Of a stretch of DNA of 64,000 nt, positions 35,177 to 44,260 are shown one piece after another. Position numbers and translations under genes: made by a program. Source of the stretch: Actinomadura litoris. GTDB taxonomy: Bacteria; Actinomycetota; Actinomycetes; Streptosporangiales; Streptosporangiaceae. Position 1 is the first letter of the stretch. Each line of letters starts with the position of its first letter. The notes below the pieces were generated by a model that was not told the DNA's origin, made no database searches, and saw only the letters and a list, made by a program, of their open reading frames with translations. Location of the stretch: positions 496,001-560,000 of the forward strand of contig NZ_WOFH01000002.1 in NCBI RefSeq assembly GCF_009733595.1, read 5' to 3'.

Positions 35177-36724
35177 TTGCGTGCAGAGGACGGAGCGGAC
35201 GGCGCCGCGGAGCCGCCGCCGCGCGTTCCGGCGTCCGCCAACTCGCGCACGTCCGAGGCGGGCGCCGGCTGGGAGTGCGGAGCGCCGGGCACGTTCAACG
35301 CGCTGCTGCCCGACCGGATCCCGGGGTTCTCCTGGCGCCGCCCGACGATCCTGTGGCGGTCCCGCAACGACGTGGTCGCCCGCCTGTTCGGCGACCCGGC
35401 CGACGCGATCCGCCGCCGCTGCGTCGCCGCCCTCCGCGAGCGCGGGACGCCCGCCGCGTTCACCGTCCACCGGTCCGCGGCGCGGTTCTCGTTCCTGCTC
35501 GTCGGCGACACCGGCGAGGGCGACAAGTCGCAGTACGCGGTCGTCCCTGCGCTGCTGAGCGCCGGCGCCGGAACCGACTTCATGGTCATCGCCAGCGACG
35601 TCATCTACCCGGCGGGCGACGCGGGGCAGTACCCGGCGAAGTTCTTCCGGCCCTACAAGGACTACCCCGCCCCCATCTACGCCGTCCCCGGCAACCACGA
35701 CTGGTACGACGGGCTGCGCGGCTTCCTGCACGTGTTCTGCGACCTGGACGCCGACTGCTCGCCGCCGCCCTGGCGCGGGCCGCTCTCCTTCGTGCCGCGC
35801 CTGTTCTGGCGCGCGTCCGGGACGGTCGAGCGGAGCGTGCTCGCCGAGGCGCGGCGCGCCTACCGGGGCGCGCCCGGCCAGCAGGCCGTCCAGCCGGGGC
35901 CGTACTGGGCGATCGACACCCCGTCCCTGCGCATCGTCGGCATCGACACCGGCATCACCGGGCGCATCGACCGCGACCAGGGCGCGTGGCTGCGCGAGGT
36001 GTCGGCGGGCCCCAAGCCCAAGATGCTGGTCACCGGCAAGCCGCTCTACGTGGACGACCAGCACCGGCCCTGCCCGATCGAGGGCGGCGGGACGGTCGAT
36101 GAGATCGTGCGCGACCCGGCGCACCACTACGTCGCGGCGATCGGCGGCGACATCCACAACTACCAGCACTACCCGGTGGGGCTGGAGGACGGCCGCGTCC
36201 TGCACTACATCGTCTCCGGCGGCGGCGGCGCGTTCATGCACGCGACCCACGTCATCCCCCGCACGCGCGTCGTGGACGAGGGCGACTTCCGCTGCTACCC
36301 GCTCCGCGGCGACTCCCTCTCGCGCTACAGCAGGCTCTACGGCCGCTGGCTGCGGCTGCCGAGGCTGTTCGAGCTGTCCCCGAGGGAGGCGACGGCCGCC
36401 GTCCAGCACCGCCTCGGCATCGAGCCGGGGCGCGGATACGACGCGCCCGCGCCGTCCGCCCGCGCGCGTTTCGTCGCCGGGCTCCTCGGCGTGCCGCGCG
36501 GTGGCCGGCCCCGGCCACGCTTCGCCCGCCTTCCGGTGCGTAAGCTTCCCCAGCGGTTCCGCTCCGAGCTCGCCGACTGGGACACGCCGCCGTTCTTCAA
36601 GAACTTCCTGCGTGTGGACGTGACGGAGGACGAGCTGCGCATCCGTTGCTTCGGCGTGACCGGCTGCGGCGACCACGAAACGTCACCGCCGTGCGAGGAC
36701 GAGGTGCCGATCCCGCTGCGTTAG
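35177..36724 (+). CDS. Calcineurin-like metallophosphoesterase
   Basis: 515 residues. Metal and catalytic motifs in order: LLVGDTGEGDKSQ, VIASDVIYPAGD, VPGNHDWYDGL, MLVTGKPLY and AIGGDIHNYQHYP. N-terminal 90 residues and C-terminal 150 residues are extra to the core domain; no signal peptide or membrane segment is clear. The large actinobacterial members of this family have no known substrate. The TTG start is supported by GGAGGT six bases upstream, though that site is buried in a hairpin. Confidence 0.85.
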   Translation: MRAEDGADGAAEPPPRVPASANSRTSEAGAGWECGAPGTFNALLPDRIPGFSWRRPTILWRSRNDVVARLFGDPADAIRRRCVAALRERGTPAAFTVHRSAARFSFLLVGDTGEGDKSQYAVVPALLSAGAGTDFMVIASDVIYPAGDAGQYPAKFFRPYKDYPAPIYAVPGNHDWYDGLRGFLHVFCDLDADCSPPPWRGPLSFVPRLFWRASGTVERSVLAEARRAYRGAPGQQAVQPGPYWAIDTPSLRIVGIDTGITGRIDRDQGAWLREVSAGPKPKMLVTGKPLYVDDQHRPCPIEGGGTVDEIVRDPAHHYVAAIGGDIHNYQHYPVGLEDGRVLHYIVSGGGGAFMHATHVIPRTRVVDEGDFRCYPLRGDSLSRYSRLYGRWLRLPRLFELSPREATAAVQHRLGIEPGRGYDAPAPSARARFVAGLLGVPRGGRPRPRFARLPVRKLPQRFRSELADWDTPPFFKNFLRVDVTEDELRIRCFGVTGCGDHETSPPCEDEVPIPLR

Positions 36725-36876
36725 GTCTCAGATCGGATAATCTTGACGCCGAAAAGCGGGGAATTTCGTGATCTTGAAGCGGCCGACCGCCCGAGCCCGT
36801 TACAGTCTTGGCTCACCACACGGGTGAACGGTAACGGACGGTCGGCCGGAAAACGACCGCGTCCTTCAGGAGAGCG

Positions 36877-37395
36877 ATGAGTTACCCCCAGCAGGGCCAG
36901 GGCCAGCCTTACCAGCAGCAGCAACAGCAGCAGGCGTACCAGGGCGGCTACGCCCCGGCCCCGCAGCACCAGCAGCAGGCGCCCGTCGCGCGCGGCGCCG
37001 GCGCCAACATGAAGCGCCGCAACCCGGTCGGAGCCTGGCTGGGGCTGCCGATCATCACGTTCGGCATCTACGGCATGGTGTGGTTCTTCAAGGTCCACCA
37101 GGAGCTGCACGAGTACGACCGGCGCATCGACAACGCCGCGACCAACGCCCTGCTGTCGATCCTGTTCGGCAGCATCACGCTGGGCATCTGGCCGCTGATC
37201 ATGTGGGTGAAGCTCGGCGGCCGCATCGCCGAGGCCCAGCGCGCCGCCGGGCTGCCCGCGAGCTGCAGCGGCGGCATGGGCTTCCTGCTCGGCATCCTCG
37301 GCTTCGGCGTCCTGTACTACCAGCTCCAGCTCAACAAGGTCATCGACCGCTACGGCGACACCCCGGCGGGCCAGCAGGTCTCCCTGGTCGCCTGA
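36877..37395 (+). CDS. DUF4234 membrane protein with Gln/Tyr-rich N-terminus
   Basis: 172 residues. The first 45 are Gln/Tyr/Pro-rich (QQQQQQQAYQGGYAPAPQ), then RRNPVGAWLGLPIITFGIYG, WFFKVHQELHEYD, and three membrane segments (about 50-70, 88-108, 125-147): the DUF4234 pattern. Function unknown. AGGAGAGCG directly before the ATG. Monocistronic, followed by a strong terminator. Confidence 0.85.
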   Translation: MSYPQQGQGQPYQQQQQQQAYQGGYAPAPQHQQQAPVARGAGANMKRRNPVGAWLGLPIITFGIYGMVWFFKVHQELHEYDRRIDNAATNALLSILFGSITLGIWPLIMWVKLGGRIAEAQRAAGLPASCSGGMGFLLGILGFGVLYYQLQLNKVIDRYGDTPAGQQVSLVA

Positions 37396-37450
37396 CCCCG
37401 TCCGGGCGACAGAGGCCGCGGCCCTGGCCTCCTGACCCATCCGTGCCGAA

Positions 37451-37479
37451 CCCCTCCGCGCCCCTCGGGCGCGGAGGGG
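37451..37479 (+). terminator. GC-rich hairpin after the DUF4234 gene
   Basis: CCCCTCCGCGC and GCGCGGAGGGG flank a seven-base loop, 55 bases after the stop. Eleven perfect pairs; the following TCGTCG is only weakly T-rich. Good terminator candidate. Confidence 0.65.
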
Positions 37480-37593
37480 TCGTCGCATGTCCGGCGGTCC
37501 CGCGCCGCACGGTTTCATGCCGCACGGTTCCCGCGCCGCACCGTCCGATGCCGCACGGGCCCGCCCGACCGCGGTTCTGTCAGAGGCCGCCGC

Positions 37594-37599
37594 CACAAT
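37594..37599 (+). promoter_or_regulatory. -10 box (CACAAT) for the polymerase gene
   Basis: CACAAT followed by exactly six bases and the GTG at 37606; no Shine-Dalgarno. Consistent with a leaderless transcript. Confidence 0.5.
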
Positions 37600-37605
37600 G
37601 GCGGG

Positions 37606-39384
37606 GTGCGGATCGCGGTGGCCGCCGGCGGCGGAGGCGGGGGAGTGCTGCGGCCCCTCGCCGAGGACGGCACGCCCACCGGCCCGGCCCGGCAGGCGGC
37701 CGACCTGGTCGCCGAGATCGCCGCGCGGGAACGGTCCGACGCGCCGCGCTGGGTGTGGCCCGCCACCGCCCGGCTGTACCCGGCGCTGCTGAGGGCCGGG
37801 GTGCGGGTGGCGCGCTGCCATGACCTGGAGCTGGTCGAGACCCTCCTGCTCGGCCACGCGGGACGCTACGGGGAGCCGCGCGCGGTCCGCGCCGCGTGGG
37901 CGCGGCTGCGGGGCGAACCCGTCCCGACCGACCCTCCGCCGCCGCGCGCCGAGCCCGCGCAGGCGTCGCTGTTCGACGACGACGCCCCCGGCGCGGACGC
38001 TCCCGCCGACGACATCGAGCAGGTCGTCGCCGTGCACGCCGCGCAGCAGCACGCGATCGCCGCGCTGGAGGGGTTCGCGCTGCTCGCCGCCGCCGAGTCC
38101 GCCGGGTCGCTGGTCGCGGCCGAGCTGGGCCACGACGGCCTGCCCTGGTCGGCGGCCGAGCACGACGCGCTGCTCACCGGGCTGCTCGGGCCCCGCCCGT
38201 CCGGCGGGCTGCGGCCGCGCAGGCTCCAGGCGCTCGCCGACCGGATCAACGCCGCGTTCGCCGCCGACGGCCGCGGACACGTCAACCCCGACTCCCCGGC
38301 GCAGATCGTCAAGGCGTTCGCGGCGGTGGGGCGGCCCGTCGCCTCGACGCGCGCGCACGTGCTCAAGCGCGTCGACCACCCCGCCGTGCCGCTGCTGCTG
38401 GAGTACAAGGAGCTGGCCCGCCTGCACACCGCCTACGGCTGGGGGTGGCTCGACACCTGGGTCCGCGGGGGCCGGTTCCGCCCCGAGTACGTGGTCGGGG
38501 GCGTGGTGTCGGGCCGCTGGGCGACCAACGGCGGCGGCGCGCTGCAGATCCCGCGCGTCCTGCGCCGGGCCGTCGTCGCCGACCCGGGCTGGCGGCTCGT
38601 GGTCGCCGACGCGGCGCAGCTCGAACCCCGCGTCCTCGCGGCCCTCGCGGGCGACCGCGCGTTCGCCGCCGCCGCCGCGCACGGCGACCTGTACGCCGCG
38701 CTGTCCCCGGCCTTCGGCCCGGAGCGCCCGGAGCGCCCCGGCGGCGCGGCGGGCTCCCCGCAGGGCTCCCGGCGCGATCCCGAGACGCTCGGCCCGCGCG
38801 AGAAGGCCAAGCTCGCGCTGCTGTCGGCCATGTACGGCGGCGGGACGGGCGAGGGCGTGCACCTGCTCGGCGTCCTGAAGAGCCGCTTCCCCGACGCGTT
38901 CGAGTACGTGGAGGCCGCGGCGCGCGCGGGCGAGAACGGGCACCTCGTCCGCTCCCGCCTCGGCCGCACCTGCCCGCCGCCGTCGGCCGGCTGGCGCGAG
39001 CTGACCGCCGCAGCCGACGACGAGGCGGACGGCGCGGACGGCGCGCAGGACGGCGCGGGCGGGCGCCGGCAGGCGAACGCGGCGCAGGCGCTGCGCGGCC
39101 GGGGCCGCTTCACCCGCAACTTCGTCGTCCAGGCGACCGCCGCCGACTGGGCGCTGGCGCTGCTCGGCTCGCTGCGCCGCCGCCTCACCGCGCTCGGGCC
39201 GCCCCGCCTGGTGTTCTTCCAGCACGACGAGGTCATCGTGCACACCCCGGCGGAGCTGGCGGAGGAGGTGACCGCCGCGGTCCACGCCGCCGCCGAGGAG
39301 GCCCGCCGGCTGCTGTTCGGCGACACCTCCGTCGTGTTCCCGATGGAGGTCGCCGCCGTCGACCGCTACTCCGACGCGAAGTGA
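37606..39384 (+). CDS. Family A DNA polymerase (stand-alone, no 5'-3' exonuclease)
   Basis: 592 residues. Polymerase motifs are intact: motif A VVADAAQLEPRVLAAL, motif B REKAKLALLSAMYGG (Lys and Tyr of the O-helix) and motif C FFQHDEVIVH. The N-terminal 180 residues align with the 3'-5' exonuclease region (CHDLELVETLLLGHAG), but I see no acidic DxE at its start, so proofreading is doubtful. There is no 5'-3' exonuclease domain. Actinomycetes carry such a second Pol I-like enzyme, usually annotated as bifunctional exonuclease/polymerase; a repair role is inferred. Confidence 0.85.
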   Translation: MRIAVAAGGGGGGVLRPLAEDGTPTGPARQAADLVAEIAARERSDAPRWVWPATARLYPALLRAGVRVARCHDLELVETLLLGHAGRYGEPRAVRAAWARLRGEPVPTDPPPPRAEPAQASLFDDDAPGADAPADDIEQVVAVHAAQQHAIAALEGFALLAAAESAGSLVAAELGHDGLPWSAAEHDALLTGLLGPRPSGGLRPRRLQALADRINAAFAADGRGHVNPDSPAQIVKAFAAVGRPVASTRAHVLKRVDHPAVPLLLEYKELARLHTAYGWGWLDTWVRGGRFRPEYVVGGVVSGRWATNGGGALQIPRVLRRAVVADPGWRLVVADAAQLEPRVLAALAGDRAFAAAAAHGDLYAALSPAFGPERPERPGGAAGSPQGSRRDPETLGPREKAKLALLSAMYGGGTGEGVHLLGVLKSRFPDAFEYVEAAARAGENGHLVRSRLGRTCPPPSAGWRELTAAADDEADGADGAQDGAGGRRQANAAQALRGRGRFTRNFVVQATAADWALALLGSLRRRLTALGPPRLVFFQHDEVIVHTPAELAEEVTAAVHAAAEEARRLLFGDTSVVFPMEVAAVDRYSDAK

Positions 39385-39412
39385 CCACCGCCGGCCTGGG
39401 CGGCGCCCCCGT

Positions 39413-40558
39413 TCACGGGCGGGGAAGGTGCCTGACCCGGGCGGCCTCACGGGTGAGGTGGTCGCGTTCGGGGACGCTCGCGGCGGCGCGCGCGGCCTGG
39501 GCGTACAGGTCGGCGGCCCGGTCGAGGTCGCCGGCGCGCTCGTGCAGGTAGGCCGCCGCCGCGGCGCGGCGGGGCAGGTCGGGGCTCAGCCCGGCCAGGG
39601 CCGCGAGCCCGGCGTGCGGCCCGTCGGCCTCGCCGACCGCGACGGCGCGGTTGAGGCGCACCACCGGGCTGTCGGTGATGAGCAGCAGCTCGTCGTACCA
39701 CTCGACGATCTGCGTCCAGTCGGTCGCGGCGGCCGTCCCGGCGTCGGCGTGCAGGGCGGCGATCGCGGCCTGGGCCTGGTACTCGCCCAGCCGGTCGCGG
39801 GCGAGCGCGGTCTGCAGGATCGCCACCCCCTCGGCGATCAGGCCGGTGTCCCACAGCGTCCGGTCCTGGTCGGCGAGCGGCACCAGGCGGCCTTCCGCGT
39901 CGGTGCGCGAGTCGCGGCGCGCGTGGTGCAGCAGCATGAGCGCGAGCAGGCCCGCGACCTCGGGCTCGTCGGTCAGGGCGTCGAGCTGGCGGGTGAGGCG
40001 GATCGCCTCGGCGGCCAGGTCGAGGTCGCCGCCGTAGCCCTCGTTGAAGACGAGGTAGAGCACGCGCAGGACCGTCCCGAGGTCGCCGGGCCGGTCGAGC
40101 GCCCGTCCCGCGATACCGCGCTTGGCGCGGCTGATGCGCTGGGCCATCGTCGCCTCGGGGACGAGGTGGGCCGCGGCGATCTGCCGGGTGGTCAGCCCGC
40201 CGACCGCGCGCAGCGTCAGCGCGACGGCCGAGGTCGCCGGGAGGACGGGGTGCGCGCACAGGAAGTACAGCCGCAGCGTGTCGTCGGCGGACGGCGCCGG
40301 GCCGGGCGCGGGTTCGACCTCGACGGTGAGCTCGCGGCCCCGCCGCGACGCCTCGGACCGGGCGGCGTCGAGGAACTTGCGCCACCCGGTCGCCACGAGC
40401 CACGCCCTGGGCTCGCGCGGCGGGTCGTGCGGCCAGGTGTCCAGGGCGCGGATGAGGGCCTCCTGGACGGCGTCCTCGGCGGAGGCGAAGTCGGCGCCGC
40501 GCCGGACGAGGACGCCGATCACCGCGGGCACCAGCTCCCGCAGCTCCGCCTCGTTCAC
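39413..40558 (-). CDS. ECF sigma factor with TPR-like C-terminal extension (ECF42/DUF6596 type)
   Basis: 381 residues. Sigma region 2 (ASAEDAVQEALIRALDTWPH, PRAWLVATGWRKFLDAARS) and region 4 (LTTRQIAAAHLVPEATMAQR, ISRAKRGI) are followed by a 200-residue helical extension (LRVLYLVFNEGYGG; YDELLLITDSPVVRLNRAVA; AAYLHERAGDLDRAADLYAQ). This class replaces an anti-sigma factor by the C-terminal extension and is paired with a YCII gene, as here. GTG start overlaps the upstream YCII stop by four bases. Confidence 0.9.
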   Translation of the reverse strand: MNEAELRELVPAVIGVLVRRGADFASAEDAVQEALIRALDTWPHDPPREPRAWLVATGWRKFLDAARSEASRRGRELTVEVEPAPGPAPSADDTLRLYFLCAHPVLPATSAVALTLRAVGGLTTRQIAAAHLVPEATMAQRISRAKRGIAGRALDRPGDLGTVLRVLYLVFNEGYGGDLDLAAEAIRLTRQLDALTDEPEVAGLLALMLLHHARRDSRTDAEGRLVPLADQDRTLWDTGLIAEGVAILQTALARDRLGEYQAQAAIAALHADAGTAAATDWTQIVEWYDELLLITDSPVVRLNRAVAVGEADGPHAGLAALAGLSPDLPRRAAAAAYLHERAGDLDRAADLYAQAARAAASVPERDHLTREAARVRHLPRP

Positions 40559-40962
40559 CGCGGGGCCGCGGGCGTCTCGCCCAGCAGCGGGCGGACCTCC
40601 AGCCATTCGCGGAGCGGCTCGCCGCCGGGGCCGGGGGCCGCCGACAGCTCCCCGGCCAGCTCGACCGCGCGGTCCCAGGAGGGCACGTCGACGACGCACC
40701 AGCCCGCGACGAGGTCCTTGGTCTCGGCGAAGGGCCCGTCGGTCACCGGCGGGCGGCCCTCGCCGTCGAACCGCACGAACGCGCCCTCGGGCGCGAGCGC
40801 CCGCGTGTCGACGAACTCGCCCCGCTCCCGCAGCCGGTCGAGGAACGCGCGCATGTACCGCAGGTGCGCGTCGACCTCCTCCGGCGTCCACCCGTCCATC
40901 GGCCCGTACTCGACGGCGGGCGGCGGACCGCCCCGGTAGTGCTTCAGGATCAGGTACTTCAT
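40555..40962 (-). CDS. YCII/DGPF-domain protein
   Basis: 135 residues. MKYLILKHYRGGPPP and TDGPFAETKDLVAGW (the DGPF motif), with RGEFVDTRALAPE, define the YCII-related fold. Always found beside ECF42 sigma factors, with which it forms a coupled pair (GTGA overlap). Possibly part of the signal input; the mechanism is not known. The ATG at 40962 follows GGGGGAGG by about ten bases. Confidence 0.9.
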   Translation of the reverse strand: MKYLILKHYRGGPPPAVEYGPMDGWTPEEVDAHLRYMRAFLDRLRERGEFVDTRALAPEGAFVRFDGEGRPPVTDGPFAETKDLVAGWCVVDVPSWDRAVELAGELSAAPGPGGEPLREWLEVRPLLGETPAAPR

Positions 40963-40991
40963 CGTCGTCGCGCCTCCCCCTCGGGACGAGG

Positions 40992-41756
40992 CTAGTGGGC
41001 CACGCCCCGGACGAGGCCGCCCACCTCGGCGCGGAGGCGGACGAACTCGGGGTCGGCGCGGGTGCCGATCTGGTCGCGGGTCGCCGGGAGCGTGACCTGG
41101 AGCTGCTCGCGGATCCGGCCGGGGTTGCGGGCCAGCACCACGACGCGGTCGCCGAGGTAGACGCTCTCGTCGATGTCGTGGGTGACCAGCAGGATCGTCA
41201 TGCCCTGCGCGCGGTGCACCTGGAGGACGAGGTCCTCCAGGTCCTCGCGGGTCTGCGCGTCCACCGACCCGAACGGCTCGTCCATCAGCAGGAAGGACGG
41301 CCGGTAGGCGAGCGCGCGGGCGATCGACACGCGCTGCTGCATGCCGCCCGACAGCTCCCACGGGTACTTGGACGCCGCGTCCGCGAGCCCGACCGACTTC
41401 AGCGCCTCGGCGGCCTGCTCGCGCCGCTCGGACCGGTTCGCGCCGCGCCGCCGCAGCGGCAGCGCCACGTTGTCGCGGACGGTCAGCCACGGCAGCAGCG
41501 AGCGGCTGTAGTCCTGGAACACGACCGCGAGCTCGTCGGGGACGCCGTCGATGGCCGTGCCGTTGAGGACGACCTTGCCCTCGCTCGGCGCGATCAGCCC
41601 GGCGATGCAGCGCAGCAGCGTCGACTTGCCGCAGCCCGACGGGCCGACGATCGTGACGAGTTCGCCCTCGGCGACCTTGAGGTCCATGCCTTTCAGGACG
41701 GGGGCGGCACCACCGTAGGAGTGGCCCAGCCCGGAAATCTCCAGCATTCTGATCAC
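40992..41756 (-). CDS. ABC transporter ATPase, NitT/TauT (SsuB/TauB) type
   Basis: 254 residues. Walker A VGPSGCGKSTLLR, Q-loop VFQDYSRSLLPWL, signature ELSGGMQQRVSIARALAY, Walker B LLMDEPFGSVD and H-loop LVTHDIDE. The LLPWLTV sequence after the Q-loop is typical of nitrate/sulfonate/taurine-type ATPases. The GTG at 41756 overlaps the decarboxylase stop (GTGA); ATG at 41747 is an equally reasonable start. Confidence 0.9.
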   Translation of the reverse strand: MIRMLEISGLGHSYGGAAPVLKGMDLKVAEGELVTIVGPSGCGKSTLLRCIAGLIAPSEGKVVLNGTAIDGVPDELAVVFQDYSRSLLPWLTVRDNVALPLRRRGANRSERREQAAEALKSVGLADAASKYPWELSGGMQQRVSIARALAYRPSFLLMDEPFGSVDAQTREDLEDLVLQVHRAQGMTILLVTHDIDESVYLGDRVVVLARNPGRIREQLQVTLPATRDQIGTRADPEFVRLRAEVGGLVRGVAH

Positions 41757-43357
41757 CGCGCCCAGGGCTCGTAGAGGGTGGGGTCGCCTTGCTCGACCTG
41801 GACTTCCACGAGGTAGGGGCCCTCGTGGGCGAGCGCCTGCGCGAGCGCCTCGTCCAGCTCGGTGGTGGAGGCGACCGTCCGGCCGGGGACGCCGAGCCCG
41901 GCGGCGACGGCCGCGTAGTCGATGCCGGCGATGTCGGCGCCGGGGACCGTCTCGATGTCGATGCGGCGGCCGAGCGACCGGATCGCCCCGTAGCCGCCGT
42001 TGTTGACGACGACGACGGTCAGCGGCACGCGCCGCTGCGCCGCCGTCCACAGCGCCTGCACCGAGTACATGATGGAGCCGTCGCCGATGACGCAGACGAT
42101 CCGCTCGCCGTTCCCGGCCATCGCGCGCCCGACCGCGACGGGCAGCGCCCAGCCGAGCGCGCCGCTGCCGGAGGCGAGGAACCCGCCGGAGCGGGTGATC
42201 GGCATCCGGGCGTGGAACAGGTCGCGGTGGCTCGGGATCTCCTCCACGATCACCGCGTCCTCGGGGAGCAGGTCGCGGAGGGTCTCGACGGCGAGCGCCG
42301 GGTCGATCGGGTCGCCCGCGCGCGGCGGGGCGGGGCGGGGACGCGGCTCGGGCGCGGGCCGGTCGGCCTTCTCGACCAGGTCGAGCAGCCCGGCCAGCGC
42401 GGGCCGCAGCGTGGTGAGCAGGCTGGTCCCGACCGTGGACCAGGCCGTCTGCGCCGGGTCGCAGTCGAGGTGGAACAGCCGCGCCCCGGCGGGCAGGACG
42501 TCGCCGCCGCTGCCGACGTGGTAGGTGAACACCTGCGTGCCGAGGACGAGGACGACGTCGTGCCCGTCCAGCCGCGCGGCGAGCTGGTCCTTGACCGGGG
42601 GCAGGAACCCGCGGAACAGCGCGTGGTCCTCGGGGAACCCGGACCGCCCCGACAGCGGGCTGATCCACGCGGGCGCGCCGAGCCGCTCGGCCAGCTCGAC
42701 GACCTGGGGCAGCGCCTCCTCGTCGTCCACGCCGGAGCCGACGACGATCACGGGACTGGCGGCCGCGTTCAGCGCGTCCGCGACCTCGCGGAGCGCGGCC
42801 GGGTCGGCGGTGAAGGCGGACCTGACCTCGCGGTGCGGGACGGGCGCGGCCGGGCGGTCCCAGTCGTCCTCGGGGACGGAGATGAACACGGGCCCGCGCG
42901 GCGGCGTCATCGCGACCCGGTACGCCTCGGCGAGCGCCGCCGGGACGTCCTCGGCGCGCTCGGGCTGGCGGCTCCACTTCACGTAGGGCCGGGGGAACGT
43001 CGCGGGCTCGTCGGCGCCGAGGAACGGGCGCGACAGCAGCATGTCGCGGGACTGCTGCCCCGCGAAGACCACGAGCGGCACGCGGTCGCGGTAGGCGTTG
43101 AACACCGCGCCGAGCGCGTGCCCGACCCCGCCCGCCGAGTGCAGGCTGACCAGCCCGGCGTTGCCGGTGCCGATCGCGTGCCCGGCCGCGGCGGCGACCG
43201 CGACGGTCTCCTGGAGGGCCAGGACGTACTCGAAGTCCTCGGGGAAGTCGCGGAACATCCGCAGCTCGGTCGAGCCGGGGTTGCCGAAGACCGTGGTCAT
43301 CCCGGCGCGCCGGCAGAACTCGAACACCGCCTCCCGGACGGTGGACCCGGTCGTCAT
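41753..43357 (-). CDS. ThDP-dependent decarboxylase, benzoylformate decarboxylase-like
   Basis: 534 residues (MdlC is 528). FGNPGSTELRMF (Ser of MdlC), LQETVAVAAAAGHAIG with the ThDP-activating Glu, LHSAGGVGHALGAV (catalytic His70 region), DVVLVLGTQVFTYHVG (His281 region), ThDP-binding GDGSIMYSVQALWTAAQ and VVNNGGYGAI. These match benzoylformate decarboxylase better than pyruvate oxidase or acetolactate synthase, so the substrate is probably an aryl or branched 2-oxo acid. The ATG overlaps the permease stop (ATGA) and the stop overlaps the ATPase start: it is an integral member of the transporter operon. Confidence 0.85.
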   Translation of the reverse strand: MTTGSTVREAVFEFCRRAGMTTVFGNPGSTELRMFRDFPEDFEYVLALQETVAVAAAAGHAIGTGNAGLVSLHSAGGVGHALGAVFNAYRDRVPLVVFAGQQSRDMLLSRPFLGADEPATFPRPYVKWSRQPERAEDVPAALAEAYRVAMTPPRGPVFISVPEDDWDRPAAPVPHREVRSAFTADPAALREVADALNAAASPVIVVGSGVDDEEALPQVVELAERLGAPAWISPLSGRSGFPEDHALFRGFLPPVKDQLAARLDGHDVVLVLGTQVFTYHVGSGGDVLPAGARLFHLDCDPAQTAWSTVGTSLLTTLRPALAGLLDLVEKADRPAPEPRPRPAPPRAGDPIDPALAVETLRDLLPEDAVIVEEIPSHRDLFHARMPITRSGGFLASGSGALGWALPVAVGRAMAGNGERIVCVIGDGSIMYSVQALWTAAQRRVPLTVVVVNNGGYGAIRSLGRRIDIETVPGADIAGIDYAAVAAGLGVPGRTVASTTELDEALAQALAHEGPYLVEVQVEQGDPTLYEPWAR

Positions 43358-44208
43358 GAAGCCGCCTTTCGCGCCTCGCGGTGCCAGGTCAGGACCCGGT
43401 GCTCCACCGCGAGCAGAATCGTGTTGAACAGGTAGCCGAGGACGCCGAGCAGCACGATGACGCACCAGATGGTGGGCATGTCGGACACGCTCTGGGCGTT
43501 GGTCAGCTCGAAGCCGACCCCGTCGGAGGTGCCGGGCAGCAGCTCGGAGAAGACCATCAGGATCAGCGACAGCGACAGCGCGAGCCGCAGCCCCGCGAAG
43601 ATCTTGGGCAGCGCCGAGGGGATGATCAGGAACCGGATCCGCTCGAACGCCGACAGCCGGAACGTCTCGGCCGTCGCCATCTGCACCGGGTCGACCGACC
43701 GCACGCCGTCGGCGGTGTTCAGCAGGATCGGCCAGATCGCGCTGAAGATGATGGAGGCGACCTGCATCTGGGTGCCGAGCTCGAACAGCACGATGAACAC
43801 CGGGACCAGCGTCGGCGGCGGGATCACCCGCGCGAACTGCATGATCGGGTTGAGGTAGGCGAGGGCCCGCTCGGAGCGCCCGATGGCGATGCCGAGCACG
43901 ACCCCGGCGAGCGTCGACAGCGCCAGCCCGAGCGCCATCCGGCCGAGGCTCGGGAAGATGTTGCCGGTCGCCTCGCCGTTCAGGAACAGGTGGCTCGCGG
44001 GTCCGCTGAACCACAGGTCCTTCATGTGCTTGGCGATCTCCCACGGCGGCGGGAAGAACGGGCTGTCGGAGATCCGCGTGGCGACCTCCCACGCGGCGAC
44101 GAGGATCACGAGGGGCAGCCAGCGGTGCAGGACCCCCCGCACCACCGTCCCGGCGACGCCGCCGCGGGAGCGCGGCGCGGACGACACGGTCGCGGTCGCG
44201 GCGGTCAC
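43354..44208 (-). CDS. ABC transporter permease 2, NitT/TauT type
   Basis: 284 residues, six membrane segments. SLGRMALGLALSTLAGVVLG and FARVIPPPTLVPVFIVLFEL are the family's membrane landmarks; the EAA-like loop is TAETFRLSAFERIRFLIIPS. GTG start 52 bases after the first permease. Two different permeases imply a heterodimeric channel, unlike the usual homodimer of TauC/SsuC. Confidence 0.88.
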   Translation of the reverse strand: MTAATATVSSAPRSRGGVAGTVVRGVLHRWLPLVILVAAWEVATRISDSPFFPPPWEIAKHMKDLWFSGPASHLFLNGEATGNIFPSLGRMALGLALSTLAGVVLGIAIGRSERALAYLNPIMQFARVIPPPTLVPVFIVLFELGTQMQVASIIFSAIWPILLNTADGVRSVDPVQMATAETFRLSAFERIRFLIIPSALPKIFAGLRLALSLSLILMVFSELLPGTSDGVGFELTNAQSVSDMPTIWCVIVLLGVLGYLFNTILLAVEHRVLTWHREARKAAS

Positions 44209-44260
44209 GCGGCACCGCTCCTCTCACACGTCGAGGCGGGGGTCTGGTCCGGGGCGCGGG

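Noticed and set aside
33263..36676. 1,137-codon antisense frame over actP and the metallophosphoesterase
   Set aside because: Shadow frame with composition of reverse-complemented coding DNA; crosses two real genes.
36721..39450. 909-codon antisense frame over DUF4234 and the polymerase
   Set aside because: Shadow frame; the forward genes have clear motifs and ribosome or promoter signals.
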